64,000 bases of DNA, taken from contig JAVVSD010000008.1 in the NCBI GenBank assembly GCA_036654375.1, forward strand, positions 1 to 64,000, read 5' to 3'. The position numbers and the translations under genes are program-made. Positions 33,539 to 41,904 of the stretch are shown here, one piece after another (the stretch's first letter is position 1; each line of letters starts with the position of its first letter). The notes below the pieces were generated by a model. It was not told the DNA's origin and ran no database searches. It saw only the letters and a list, made by a program, of their open reading frames with translations. The DNA is from RZYX01 sp036654375. GTDB taxonomy: Bacteria; Bacillota; Clostridia; Oscillospirales; Acutalibacteraceae.

Positions 33539-34681
33539 TTAGTCATAGCAAACCTTGTTGCGTCCAGCTTCTTTTGCTTTATAAAGGAACTTATCTGCTT
33601 CATCAATGAATTTGACATTTGTCATTCCCTTTTTATATGTAGCAACACCAATGCTGACTGTAACATCTTCCAAAACATCTTTGCTAAGGGAAGCCTCCTC
33701 AACCGCTGCTCTTATTTCCTCAGCTCGTTTAATGGCAATTTCATTGTCAACTCCAGGGTAAATCATCAAGAATTCTTCACCGCCATAGCGTGACACAATG
33801 TCGTCATTTCTGCACTTCGTTTTGAGAATCAAAGAGAGATTAATAAGCACTTCGTCACCAACAAGGTGGCCATAGTTATCGTTAAGGCGTTTAAACTTAT
33901 CAATATCAAGCATGATAATGGAAAGTGGAGTATTAAGTTCCCACGATTTGCTCATTTCATTTTGAAGGAATTCAAACATAAATCTTCTATTATATGTTGT
34001 TGTTAAAGGGTCTTTAACAGACATATCCCTAAGATCTCGGGTAAGCTTGCTAACAGCAATTTTTTCATTGTTAAACTGCCTAAAAATACCTCGGGCAATA
34101 AAGGCAACAGAAATAGCAGCCATAACTGCATTTGAACTTATTGCCATAAAAACTGACTGCTCATTAGGCAACTCAATAACAAAGTTAGGGTAGTAATAAG
34201 AAAAAGTAATCACCAAAAGATACCATACAGAGTCAATCACAGCAAGGATAATTCCAAGCCGCCCTTTGATTAGAAACATTGTAAGAGCAATGCCCATCAC
34301 AAAATAGCTTGGAATGCCACAATCAATTCCACCTCCAGTAAGATACATAAGAGGTAATATTATAAAATCTAAGAAAACAAGGCTGGCAACCATTATCTGG
34401 GTGTGATATGTTTTTGAATAGTTTGCGAAAAAAAACATGGCAGGCATAAAAATAGCAAAGGTACCTGCAATAGAAATTGCATATACGGATGAGCCGAGCA
34501 TTAAACAAGCCCCAACTCCCATCAGCTCTGCAAAAAAACCCAAACAGAATACAATGTTAAAGAAACGAACCTGTATAGGCAAATCGTCCCCATAATACTT
34601 GCTAATCAAATTTCGGAATTGTTCTTTAGGATTTTTTTCAACAGTTGATTTGATTTCGGCTACTTTCTGTATCTTTTCCAA
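33539..34681 (-). CDS. Membrane diguanylate cyclase (six-helix sensor plus GGDEF), paralogue
   Basis: A 380-residue cyclic di-GMP synthase with the same six-helix sensor and C-terminal GGDEF layout as its neighbour. It has a GGEEF loop (300-304) and I-site RNDD (291-294). The sensor includes LPLMYLTGGGI near 110-119, matching the paralogue. It lies 33 bases after secA on the same strand, so transcription may continue from secA. The start is TTG after GAGGCGA; an alternative start cannot be excluded. The sensed signal is unknown. Confidence 0.92.
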   Translation of the reverse strand: MEKIQKVAEIKSTVEKNPKEQFRNLISKYYGDDLPIQVRFFNIVFCLGFFAELMGVGACLMLGSSVYAISIAGTFAIFMPAMFFFANYSKTYHTQIMVASLVFLDFIILPLMYLTGGGIDCGIPSYFVMGIALTMFLIKGRLGIILAVIDSVWYLLVITFSYYYPNFVIELPNEQSVFMAISSNAVMAAISVAFIARGIFRQFNNEKIAVSKLTRDLRDMSVKDPLTTTYNRRFMFEFLQNEMSKSWELNTPLSIIMLDIDKFKRLNDNYGHLVGDEVLINLSLILKTKCRNDDIVSRYGGEEFLMIYPGVDNEIAIKRAEEIRAAVEEASLSKDVLEDVTVSIGVATYKKGMTNVKFIDEADKFLYKAKEAGRNKVCYD

Positions 34682-34714
34682 AAATATCGCCTCTTTTGAT
34701 AAGCATATAATTTA

Positions 34715-37444
34715 TTAGCTGTTTTCCTTTAACATACAACATTTTTTGTATTTTTTACCGCTTCCGCAAGGACAGGGGTCATTAGGGCCTATACGCTGAC
34801 CCTTCCTGACTGGTTTTTGTGCTTCTGAGCCGTCGCCACCACCGCTTGTGCCTGTAACTCTTGCAACCTGTTCACGCCTAATTTCCTCATTTTTTCTGAC
34901 GACAACAGTAAACATCTGAATAACGGTGTCTTCACGGATAGAAGCTGTCATTTCATCAAACATATCAAAGCTTTCGAACTTAAACATAACAACGGGGTCT
35001 TTCTGTGCATATGCGCGAAGACCGATGCCACGCTTAAGCTCTTCCATTGCATCGATATGATCCATCCACAATGAATCAACATTTTTAAGAAGAATCATTC
35101 TTTCGAGATCTCTTGTAATTTCAGGCGAGAACTTTTCTTCACGCTCGTCATAAATTTTGTGTCCACGCTCGGTAAGCATATCCTTGATTTCTTCCCTTGA
35201 CATTTTTTCTCTAAAATCGTCAGGAGTTGTAAGCCAACCAAGGAACTTCTCACGAAGACCAGCAATATTCCAATCGTCATAGCTTGAGCCTGCTGAACAA
35301 TAAGTGTCAACGGCGGCTGAAACGGTTTCGTCAAACATCTTGAGAACTGCAGGCTTAAGGTCGGCATCATCAAGAACTTGATTACGCTGATTATATATAA
35401 GTTCTCTCTGATGATTCATGACATCATCATATTGGAGAACATGCTTACGGGTTGCATAGTTCTGTGACTCAACCTTCTTCTGCGCACTTTCAATTGTGTT
35501 AGAAAGTATCTTCATCTCGATAGGCATATTTTCGTCAACATTAAGAGTTTCCATAATGCGTGACATTCTTTCGCCACCGAACAGACGAAGCAAATCATCT
35601 TCCATTGAAAGATAAAAACGGCTTTCACCAGGGTCACCCTGGCGGCCTGAACGACCACGCAACTGGTTGTCGATACGCCTTGACTCATGTCGCTCTGTGC
35701 CAATTATAAACAAGCCACCAGAGTCACAAACCTTGACAGCCTCATCTGCAATATTTTTTCTAAACTGGTCTTGAAGAACGGCAAACTTCTCACGAGCTTC
35801 AAGAATTTCTTCATTTTCAGTGTCGGCAAATCCCATTGCCTCAGCAACAATTTCATCAGAAAATCCTTCTTTGCGGAGCTGTGATTTTGCAAGGAACTCC
35901 GGGTTACCACCAAGCATAATATCAGTACCACGACCAGCCATGTTGGTGGCGATTGTGATAGAGCCAAATTTACCTGCTTGTGCAATGATTTCTGCTTCAC
36001 GCTCATGGTTTTTAGCATTAAGAACTTCATGTTTAAGCCCACGCTTTTTAAGCATTTTGCTTAGAAGCTCTGATTTTTCAATGGATATAGTACCAACAAG
36101 AACAGGCTGTCCCTTTTTGTTGCACTCTTCAATTTGGTCGATAACTGCGTTAAACTTTGCAACTTCGGTTTTATAAACAGCATCGGCATTATCAATTCTA
36201 ATCATAGGCATATTTGTTGGAACTTCAACAGGGAACAGATGATAAATTTCAGAAAATTCATCGGCCTCTGTCATTGCTGTACCTGTCATACCAGCAAGCT
36301 TTTCATAAAGTCGGAAGTAGTTCTGGAAAGTGATTGTTGCAAGAGTTTTGCTTTCGCGGCGAACATTAACGCCTTCTTTTGCCTCAATAGCTTGGTGAAG
36401 ACCTTCGTTATATCGTCTGCCCAGCATGATACGGCCTGTGAATTCATCAACGATAAGAACTTCACCATCTTTAACAACATAGTCAATATCGCGTGTCATA
36501 ACGCCATGTGCCTTGATTGCTTGGTTGATATGGTGGTTTATTTCAGAGTTTTCTGCATCCATAAGATTTTCAAGGTTAAAATATGCCTCAGCCTTTGTAA
36601 CACCACTCTGGGAAAGAGTTGCAGTTTTTGCCTTTTCATCAACAATATAGTCGCCGTCACCCTTGTCCTCGTACTCTTCCTTCTGGTCAAGCTCTGTAAC
36701 CTTTGCCATGCGAAGACCGCTAACAAATTTGTTGGCAACCTTGTAAAGCTCGGTAGACTGTGTACCCATTCCGGAAATTATGAGAGGAGTTCTTGCCTCA
36801 TCAATAAGAATTGAGTCAACTTCATCGACGATAGCGTAGAAGTGAGGGCGTTGAACCTTGTCATTTTTATACTGGACCATGTTGTCACGGAGATAGTCAA
36901 ATCCAAATTCATTGTTTGTACCATAAGTGATGTCAGCTGCATATGCAGCTCTCTTTTCTTCGGTTTCCATGCCGTTAACAACAAGCCCAACAGTAAGACC
37001 AAGAAAACGAAAAACTTTACCCATCCACTCAGAGTCTCTGCGTGCAAGATAGTCATTGACAGTGACAATATGGACGCCCTTGCCTGAAAGAGCATTTAAG
37101 TATGCTGGCAAAGTTGCAACAAGAGTTTTACCTTCACCTGTTTTCATCTCTGCGATACCGCAGTTGTGAAGAACGACACCGCCGATAACCTGAACAGGGT
37201 AGTGACGCATATTAAGAACTCTGTCTGACGCTTCACGACAAGCTGCAAAAGCCTCAGGTAAAATATCGTCAAGAGTTTCTCCAGCTTCAAGGCGGGTCTT
37301 GAGCTTTGGAGTAGTCTCCTTTAATTGCTCGTCCGACATTGCTTTAAATTCATCCTCAAGTTTTAAAACCTTATCAGAAATTGGTGTAATCTTCTTAATT
37401 TCTTTTGAGGAAAAATCTCCGAAAATTTTAGTGAAAAGTCCCAT
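34715..37444 (-). CDS. secA: Preprotein translocase ATPase SecA
   Basis: The motor that drives unfolded proteins through SecYEG, found in the cytoplasm and at the membrane. The 909 residues are full length. Visible are the Walker A segment TGEGKT (102-107), the DEVDSIL Walker B in NBD1, the MTGTAMTEADEF motif, the NMAGRGTDI segment of NBD2, and a C-terminal zinc-binding SEC-C motif CPCGSGKKYKKCC. ATG follows AAGGAG. It is divergent from the SRP RNA gene, which places two export components side by side. Confidence 0.98.
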   Translation of the reverse strand: MGLFTKIFGDFSSKEIKKITPISDKVLKLEDEFKAMSDEQLKETTPKLKTRLEAGETLDDILPEAFAACREASDRVLNMRHYPVQVIGGVVLHNCGIAEMKTGEGKTLVATLPAYLNALSGKGVHIVTVNDYLARRDSEWMGKVFRFLGLTVGLVVNGMETEEKRAAYAADITYGTNNEFGFDYLRDNMVQYKNDKVQRPHFYAIVDEVDSILIDEARTPLIISGMGTQSTELYKVANKFVSGLRMAKVTELDQKEEYEDKGDGDYIVDEKAKTATLSQSGVTKAEAYFNLENLMDAENSEINHHINQAIKAHGVMTRDIDYVVKDGEVLIVDEFTGRIMLGRRYNEGLHQAIEAKEGVNVRRESKTLATITFQNYFRLYEKLAGMTGTAMTEADEFSEIYHLFPVEVPTNMPMIRIDNADAVYKTEVAKFNAVIDQIEECNKKGQPVLVGTISIEKSELLSKMLKKRGLKHEVLNAKNHEREAEIIAQAGKFGSITIATNMAGRGTDIMLGGNPEFLAKSQLRKEGFSDEIVAEAMGFADTENEEILEAREKFAVLQDQFRKNIADEAVKVCDSGGLFIIGTERHESRRIDNQLRGRSGRQGDPGESRFYLSMEDDLLRLFGGERMSRIMETLNVDENMPIEMKILSNTIESAQKKVESQNYATRKHVLQYDDVMNHQRELIYNQRNQVLDDADLKPAVLKMFDETVSAAVDTYCSAGSSYDDWNIAGLREKFLGWLTTPDDFREKMSREEIKDMLTERGHKIYDEREEKFSPEITRDLERMILLKNVDSLWMDHIDAMEELKRGIGLRAYAQKDPVVMFKFESFDMFDEMTASIREDTVIQMFTVVVRKNEEIRREQVARVTGTSGGGDGSEAQKPVRKGQRIGPNDPCPCGSGKKYKKCCMLKENS

Positions 37445-37542
37445 TGCTTTTAAGCTCCTTATTATATAAGATAGAAGTTATAATATTATACATTCATGTG
37501 AATAGGCAATATTCAATTCATATATAATTGCATATTAGAGAT

Positions 37543-37551
37543 ATTATAGCA
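37543..37551 (-). promoter_or_regulatory. Extended -10 promoter of secA
   Basis: On the minus strand TGCTATAAT combines the TG motif with a perfect -10 box. It lies ~100 bases before the secA start codon. The -35 region is poor. A second TATAAT closer to the gene lacks a spaced -35. Confidence 0.55.
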
Positions 37552-37626
37552 TAAGTGTAAATAAAAAAACAGTATAAAATGTAAACATTGATGTAGAAAT
37601 CCATAAAAAGTGATGTAATATGCCTA

Positions 37627-37655
37627 TTGCGTTTATTTGAATTTTATATTATAAT
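37627..37655 (+). promoter_or_regulatory. Promoter of the SRP RNA gene
   Basis: TTGCGT (37627-37632) and a perfect TATAAT (37650-37655) are 17 bases apart. Transcription would start near 37662, just before the long SRP stem. Confidence 0.65.
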
Positions 37656-37697
37656 ATCTAATGCAAAACAGCTTTTAAACAGAGCGAGTTTTTATTA

Positions 37698-37815
37698 GGT
37701 CATACGGCGTGTGGGTCCTGTGCGACGGGGCACCGTGAATCATGTCAGGCGGGGAACCGAGCAGCATTAAGCGGCCAGCACTGTGCGCCACAGTCCGCCT
37801 GCTCGCCGTATGACC
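37698..37815 (+). ncRNA. ffs: Signal recognition particle RNA
   Basis: The RNA scaffold of the signal recognition particle, binding Ffh. The diagnostic apical hairpin is present: GTCAGG (37744-37749), stem CGG, GGAA tetraloop (37753-37756), CCG and AGCAGC (37760-37765). The ends pair over 12 bases (37698-37709 with 37804-37815). Pairing continues outward, with internal loops, to about 37672 and 37840, where a T-run ends it, so the primary transcript may be ~175 bases. GC content is well above the neighbourhood. No clear Alu domain is visible, which suggests the small type, though the extended ends leave that open. Its position just before dnaX matches the Bacillus arrangement. Confidence 0.93.
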
Positions 37816-37862
37816 GAGTAAAAACCTTCTCTGTTTTTATTTTTAATTTTGGGGGTGTTTGA

Positions 37863-39734
37863 ATGTATCAGGCATTGTATCGTAAATGGCGTCCACAAGT
37901 TTTTGCGGATGTCGTTGGTCAACCGCATATCACAACAACTCTCATGAACGAAATAAATGGTGGCAGGTCATCTCATGCCTATCTTTTTACAGGTTCCAGA
38001 GGAACAGGGAAAACAACCTGCGCAAAGATTTTTGCAAAGGCTGTCAACTGTCAGAATCCAAAGAACGGCGACCCATGCAACCAGTGTGAAATGTGTAGGG
38101 GAATTGACAATGGCTCAATAATGGATGTAATAGAAATTGATGCCGCCAGCAACAACGGAGTTGACAATATCCGTGATTTAAGGGAAGAGGTCAATTTTAC
38201 TCCAGTCAATACAAAGTACAGAGTATATATTATAGATGAGGTTCATATGCTCTCAATGGGTGCGTTCAACGCACTGCTAAAAACTCTTGAAGAGCCGCCA
38301 CAACATGTCAAGTTTATACTTGCCACAACTGAAGTACATAAGCTTCCAGCGACAATATTATCACGCTGTCAGCGATTTGACTTTCATCGAATTCCACCGG
38401 AAGATATAGCAAAACGACTTTGCTTTATTGCAGAGCAGGAGAGTGCAACGCTTGAAGACGATGCGGCAATCCTTATAGCAAGGCTTTCTGATGGAGCGCT
38501 TCGTGATGCGCTTTCAATACTTGACCAATGTATGGTCAAGGGCAAGGATATAACAATTGAAATAGTTAATGAAGTTGTTGGTCTTGCAGGAAGTGACTAT
38601 CTCTTTTCACTTTCTGGAGCAATGATGGAGAGAAACAGTGCGAAGGCACTTGAAACAATAGACTACTTGCACAACCATTCCTGCGATATGGAAAGATTGT
38701 GCGACGAACTTATAAATCATTTCAGAAATCTTATGATTGTTAAGACTGTAAAGGCACCGCAAAATCTCATAGTCTGCACAGATAAGGAATTTCAAAATCT
38801 TCAGCAGACGGCAAGTTGTTTTGAAATGGACGGTATTCTTTACGCTATAGACATTTTAGGACAAGCCTTGTCAAATCTCAGGCGCGGTCTTAATCGAAGG
38901 CTTGAGATGGAAATGACAATGATAAAACTTTGCTCAGTGCAGGTAGCAGGAGATAAAGAACTTTCACTTCGCATAAAGGCACTTGAAGATGTGATGAATG
39001 GCGGCGACTTTGCTGCCCCAACACCATTGCCAATTCCAAGTGTTTCAAAGCCACCTGTGCCAAAGCCAATGGCTCATATTCCACCACAGGCAGAGCCTGA
39101 AATGGTTGTTCCAATACCACAGATACAGCCACCATTTGCAGAGCCAAAGCCTATTACTCCAGAGCCAAAAGATGAGCCTATAGTTCCGATTTATGAGGAG
39201 CATGAAACAATCCCGCTTCCTTTTGATATTGACGAGCCACCCGCTGTTGCACAACATGAGGAGCCACAAAACTTTGTAGTTACACAGCAGAGTGAGCAGC
39301 CAAGTCCAGTGGAGCAGGCACATACACAGCCTGTTCAGCAACCCGCACAGTCCGTTTCAGCTGCCACCGAGCAACCCACAGGACAATCGGTAAAAGATGG
39401 CGAGATTGACCCACAAAAGTGGCTTGCGGTTATAAGAGAGGCAACAAAGACAGACAAAGGGCTTATCGGAGCAATAAACAACTCAAGTGCATATAAGAAC
39501 GGAAATGTTCTTGTAATAAAGTCAGACAATATCCTGTTTAAGATATTTATGGAAAATGACTATCATAAAAGTGCTGTTAAGCAAGCAGTTGAAGCAGTTC
39601 TTGGGCAGGAGCTAAAAATCACGCTTGATGATAATCCAAGTGAAAAAGTGGAGCAAAAAAAGCCACAAGACCCGCTGGATAATCTTATCAATCATGCACA
39701 AAACCTTGATTTTAATTTTAAGATAGAGGAGTAA
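37863..39734 (+). CDS. dnaX: DNA polymerase III subunits gamma and tau
   Basis: The clamp-loader ATPase that holds the replisome together. The 623 residues contain the AAA+ module with Walker A GSRGTGKTT (44-52), a zinc-binding Cys cluster (63, 72, 75, 78), DEVHMLS near 126, the SRC sensor (LSRCQRF), and the central collar domain to about 370. A Pro/Glu/Gln-rich linker (about 380-515) leads to the tau C-terminal domain (520-623). I saw no strong slippery run marking a programmed gamma frameshift, but did not test it. ATG follows GGGGGTGT. It is first of dnaX-ybaB-recR. Confidence 0.96.
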   Translation: MYQALYRKWRPQVFADVVGQPHITTTLMNEINGGRSSHAYLFTGSRGTGKTTCAKIFAKAVNCQNPKNGDPCNQCEMCRGIDNGSIMDVIEIDAASNNGVDNIRDLREEVNFTPVNTKYRVYIIDEVHMLSMGAFNALLKTLEEPPQHVKFILATTEVHKLPATILSRCQRFDFHRIPPEDIAKRLCFIAEQESATLEDDAAILIARLSDGALRDALSILDQCMVKGKDITIEIVNEVVGLAGSDYLFSLSGAMMERNSAKALETIDYLHNHSCDMERLCDELINHFRNLMIVKTVKAPQNLIVCTDKEFQNLQQTASCFEMDGILYAIDILGQALSNLRRGLNRRLEMEMTMIKLCSVQVAGDKELSLRIKALEDVMNGGDFAAPTPLPIPSVSKPPVPKPMAHIPPQAEPEMVVPIPQIQPPFAEPKPITPEPKDEPIVPIYEEHETIPLPFDIDEPPAVAQHEEPQNFVVTQQSEQPSPVEQAHTQPVQQPAQSVSAATEQPTGQSVKDGEIDPQKWLAVIREATKTDKGLIGAINNSSAYKNGNVLVIKSDNILFKIFMENDYHKSAVKQAVEAVLGQELKITLDDNPSEKVEQKKPQDPLDNLINHAQNLDFNFKIEE

Positions 39735-39740
39735 TATACT

Positions 39741-40082
39741 ATGAAAGCAAGAATTCCAAACGCTGGTGGCGGCGGAAATATGATGAAGCAAGTCCAGAAA
39801 ATGCAAGAGGATATGGCTCGTATTCAGGCAGATGTTGAGGCGGCAGATTACACAGCCTGTGCAGGTGGCGGAGCAGTTGAAGTTACAGTTAACGGCTCTC
39901 ATGAAGTTAAAAGCATAAAGATAAATCCAGAGGTTGTTGACCCTGAGGATGTTGAAATGCTTGAAGATTTGCTCATGGCATCAATAAACGAGGCAATGAG
40001 AAAAGCTTCTGAAACAATGGAAAGAGAAATGGGCAAGGTCACAGGCGGAATGAATATTCCGGGAATGCCGGGATTGTTTTAA
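39741..40082 (+). CDS. ybaB: YbaB/EbfC nucleoid-associated protein
   Basis: A small DNA-binding dimer found across bacteria between dnaX and recR. The 113 residues begin with a Gly-rich stretch (AGGGGNMMKQVQKMQEDM), then the conserved VNGSHEVKSIKINPEVVDPEDVEMLEDLL core. The C-terminal Met/Gly-rich tail is typical. It starts 6 bases after dnaX, with the ribosome-binding site (GAGGAG) inside the dnaX end, so the two are translated from one message. Confidence 0.93.
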   Translation: MKARIPNAGGGGNMMKQVQKMQEDMARIQADVEAADYTACAGGGAVEVTVNGSHEVKSIKINPEVVDPEDVEMLEDLLMASINEAMRKASETMEREMGKVTGGMNIPGMPGLF

Positions 40083-40118
40083 TAGAAAGCAATTAAACAA
40101 CAAACTTCGGAGGTAGAA

Positions 40119-40718
40119 ATGAGTTACAATGTTGCAGCTCTATCAAAGCTTATTGAGCAATTTGAAAGAATGCCGAGTGTCGGCCGAAAAAGTGCACAGA
40201 GAATGGCTTTCTATGTTCTCAGTATGTCAAAAGATGACGCAAAAGCTTTTGCAAACGCCATAGTTGACGCACACGAAAAAATTCACAAGTGCAAGATTTG
40301 CTGCAACCTTACTCAGGATGATATCTGCTCTGTTTGCAATAACGATGCTCGTGACAAGAGCATTGTCTGCGTTGTTGAAGACCCGCGAGATGTAATGGCA
40401 ATTGAACGCACGCATGAGTTTAATGGCACATATCATGTCCTTCATGGAGTGATTTCTCCACTTAACGGAATAGGTCCAGATCAGCTCTCTTTAAAGCAGT
40501 TGCTTGCCAGGATGAACAGTGACGAGGTCAAGGAAGTCATAATGGCGACTAACCCGACGGTTGAAGGCGAAGCGACGGCGATGTATATCTCAAAATTGCT
40601 TAAACCAATTGGAATAAAGACAACGAGGCTTGCCTATGGTGTTCCTGTTGGAGCAGATTTAGAATATGCAGATGAAGTAACCCTTTCAAGAGCTATGGAG
40701 GGCAGGCGCGTGATGTAG
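40119..40718 (+). CDS. recR: Recombination mediator RecR
   Basis: Works with RecF and RecO to load RecA at gaps. The 199 residues contain the N-terminal helix-hairpin-helix (LPSVG-type, here MPSVGRKSAQRMAF), a four-Cys zinc finger (58, 61, 70, 73), and a Toprim domain starting with VVEDPRDVMAIE. The C terminus ends in the usual ALEGR-like segment (AMEGRRVM). ATG follows GGAGGT. It is the last gene of the dnaX operon. Confidence 0.97.
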   Translation: MSYNVAALSKLIEQFERMPSVGRKSAQRMAFYVLSMSKDDAKAFANAIVDAHEKIHKCKICCNLTQDDICSVCNNDARDKSIVCVVEDPRDVMAIERTHEFNGTYHVLHGVISPLNGIGPDQLSLKQLLARMNSDEVKEVIMATNPTVEGEATAMYISKLLKPIGIKTTRLAYGVPVGADLEYADEVTLSRAMEGRRVM

Positions 40719-40915
40719 CCTGATTTTTGTATAGCTATATTCAGATATACAAAGCAAAAGAGTTAAAATTAGATTAAAAGTGCTGGGGTTTAGAAACGGT
40801 AATGCCTATTTCTGTTTAGCACAGAGATGATTTGTTATATCTGTTTTGCGGCAAGAGAAAAAACAATAGAAATTTAAATTTTTTGTAAAATTAAATTTAT
40901 GCACTTTATTTCCTC

Positions 40916-40943
40916 TTGACAATAAAGTTCAATGTGTTACAAT
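40916..40943 (+). promoter_or_regulatory. Promoter of smpB (and possibly ssrA)
   Basis: A perfect TTGACA (40916-40921) and TACAAT (40938-40943, one mismatch) are separated by 16 bases. The start codon is 34 bases downstream. Confidence 0.85.
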
Positions 40944-40977
40944 CAATATCCCAAAGTATTGAAAGGATGTGATATTA

Positions 40978-41442
40978 GTGGGAAGTAGCGAGCTTAAAAC
41001 AATCGCACAAAACAAAAAAGCCTTCCACGAATATTTCATCATTGAAAGTGCGGAGGCAGGTATCGAACTTTTTGGAACTGAAGTAAAGTCAATCAGACAG
41101 GGCAGAATTAACCTTAAGGACGCTTGGTGCAGTGTTGATAAAGGCGAAATGTATGTTCATGGAATGCATATAAGCCCGTATGAACAGGGAAACATCTTTA
41201 ACAAAGACCCTTTGCGTGTTCGCAAGCTGCTAATGCACAAGAGAGAAATCAACAGGCTCTATGGTCTTACAAAGCAACAGGGCTACACATTGATTCCCGT
41301 TTCTGCATACTTTAAAAATGGCAGGGTAAAAATTCAGGTTGGTCTTTGCAAGGGCAAAAAGAACTATGACAAGCGAGATACAATAGCACAAAAGACAGCA
41401 CAGAGAGATGTGCAAAGGGCCTTAAAGGAACGCCAGTATTAA
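40978..41442 (+). CDS. smpB: SsrA-binding protein SmpB
   Basis: Binds tmRNA and delivers it to stalled ribosomes for rescue by trans-translation. The 154 residues cover the OB-fold core with FHEYFIIESAEAGIELFGTEVKSIRQG, the EMYVHGMHISPYEQG segment, and the basic C-terminal tail (KKNYDKRDTIAQKTAQRDVQRALKER begins it) that mimics mRNA in the A site. Two in-frame GTG codons exist; the one at 40978 is preferred because AAAGGA lies ten bases before it, while the one at 40969 overlaps that site. The tmRNA gene begins 16 bases after the stop codon. Confidence 0.96.
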   Translation: MGSSELKTIAQNKKAFHEYFIIESAEAGIELFGTEVKSIRQGRINLKDAWCSVDKGEMYVHGMHISPYEQGNIFNKDPLRVRKLLMHKREINRLYGLTKQQGYTLIPVSAYFKNGRVKIQVGLCKGKKNYDKRDTIAQKTAQRDVQRALKERQY

Positions 41443-41457
41443 TAATTTCATCAATAT

Positions 41458-41803
41458 GGGGATGAAAGGATTTCGACGGGGGTTTTGAGGCACGATAAGC
41501 GAGTAGCGGTGCGGACCCGCTTTAAACGCCGCAGTTTTTAATTAAACGACAATAATAGAACTTTACAAGCTGCTTAATTAGCAGCCGTTCCGCCAAGGAA
41601 AACTGCGGCCTTGGATGGAGCGTCGATTAGCAGTGACCGTGAATATGGCTTTGCCTTGCGCCGTATCATGAATTAAAGGCTACCGTAGAAAACAGCTTGT
41701 TGCTCGGCGGTTTTTGAGGGGAATCTTAAACGAACAACTACACTCGTAGAAAGTCGTGTGGATGAGCTTTCGGACGCGGTTTCGATTACCGCCATCTCCA
41801 CCA
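41458..41803 (+). ncRNA. ssrA: Transfer-messenger RNA
   Basis: Rescues stalled ribosomes with SmpB. The tRNA-like ends pair (GGGGATG at 41458 with CATCTCC near the 3' end), a T-arm-like TTCGATTACC segment precedes them, and the gene encodes the 3' CCA (41801-41803). The tag frame reads AAC GAC AAT AAT AGA ACT TTA CAA GCT GCT TAA (41545-41577), giving NDNNRTLQAA. The residue encoded by the resume codon just before it is uncertain. Several stem-loop and pseudoknot-like segments follow. The length, 346 bases, is normal for a one-piece tmRNA. Confidence 0.97.
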
Positions 41804-41809
41804 AAAAAA

Positions 41810-41846
41810 GACTACAGGGAAGATTTCATTCCCTGTAGTCTTTTTA
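41810..41846 (+). terminator. Terminator of ssrA
   Basis: A perfect 11-base stem (41810-41820 with 41830-41840) is followed by a T-run, starting 7 bases after the CCA end. Confidence 0.92.
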
Positions 41847-41854
41847 TAATATAA

Positions 41855-41885
41855 CAAAGGCTGTATTCATAACGAATACAGCCTT
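41855..41885 (-). terminator. Terminator of carAB
   Basis: A perfect 12-base stem (41857-41868 with 41874-41885) with a 5-base loop is followed on the minus strand by a short T-rich run, ~20 bases beyond the carB stop codon. Confidence 0.8.
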
Positions 41886-41904
41886 GACTATTTATTAGTG
41901 TTAA

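Noticed and set aside
37445..37862. Large SRP RNA with an Alu domain
   Set aside because: The extended pairing outside the core is a plain stem with internal loops; the Alu-type junction and loop motifs were not seen.
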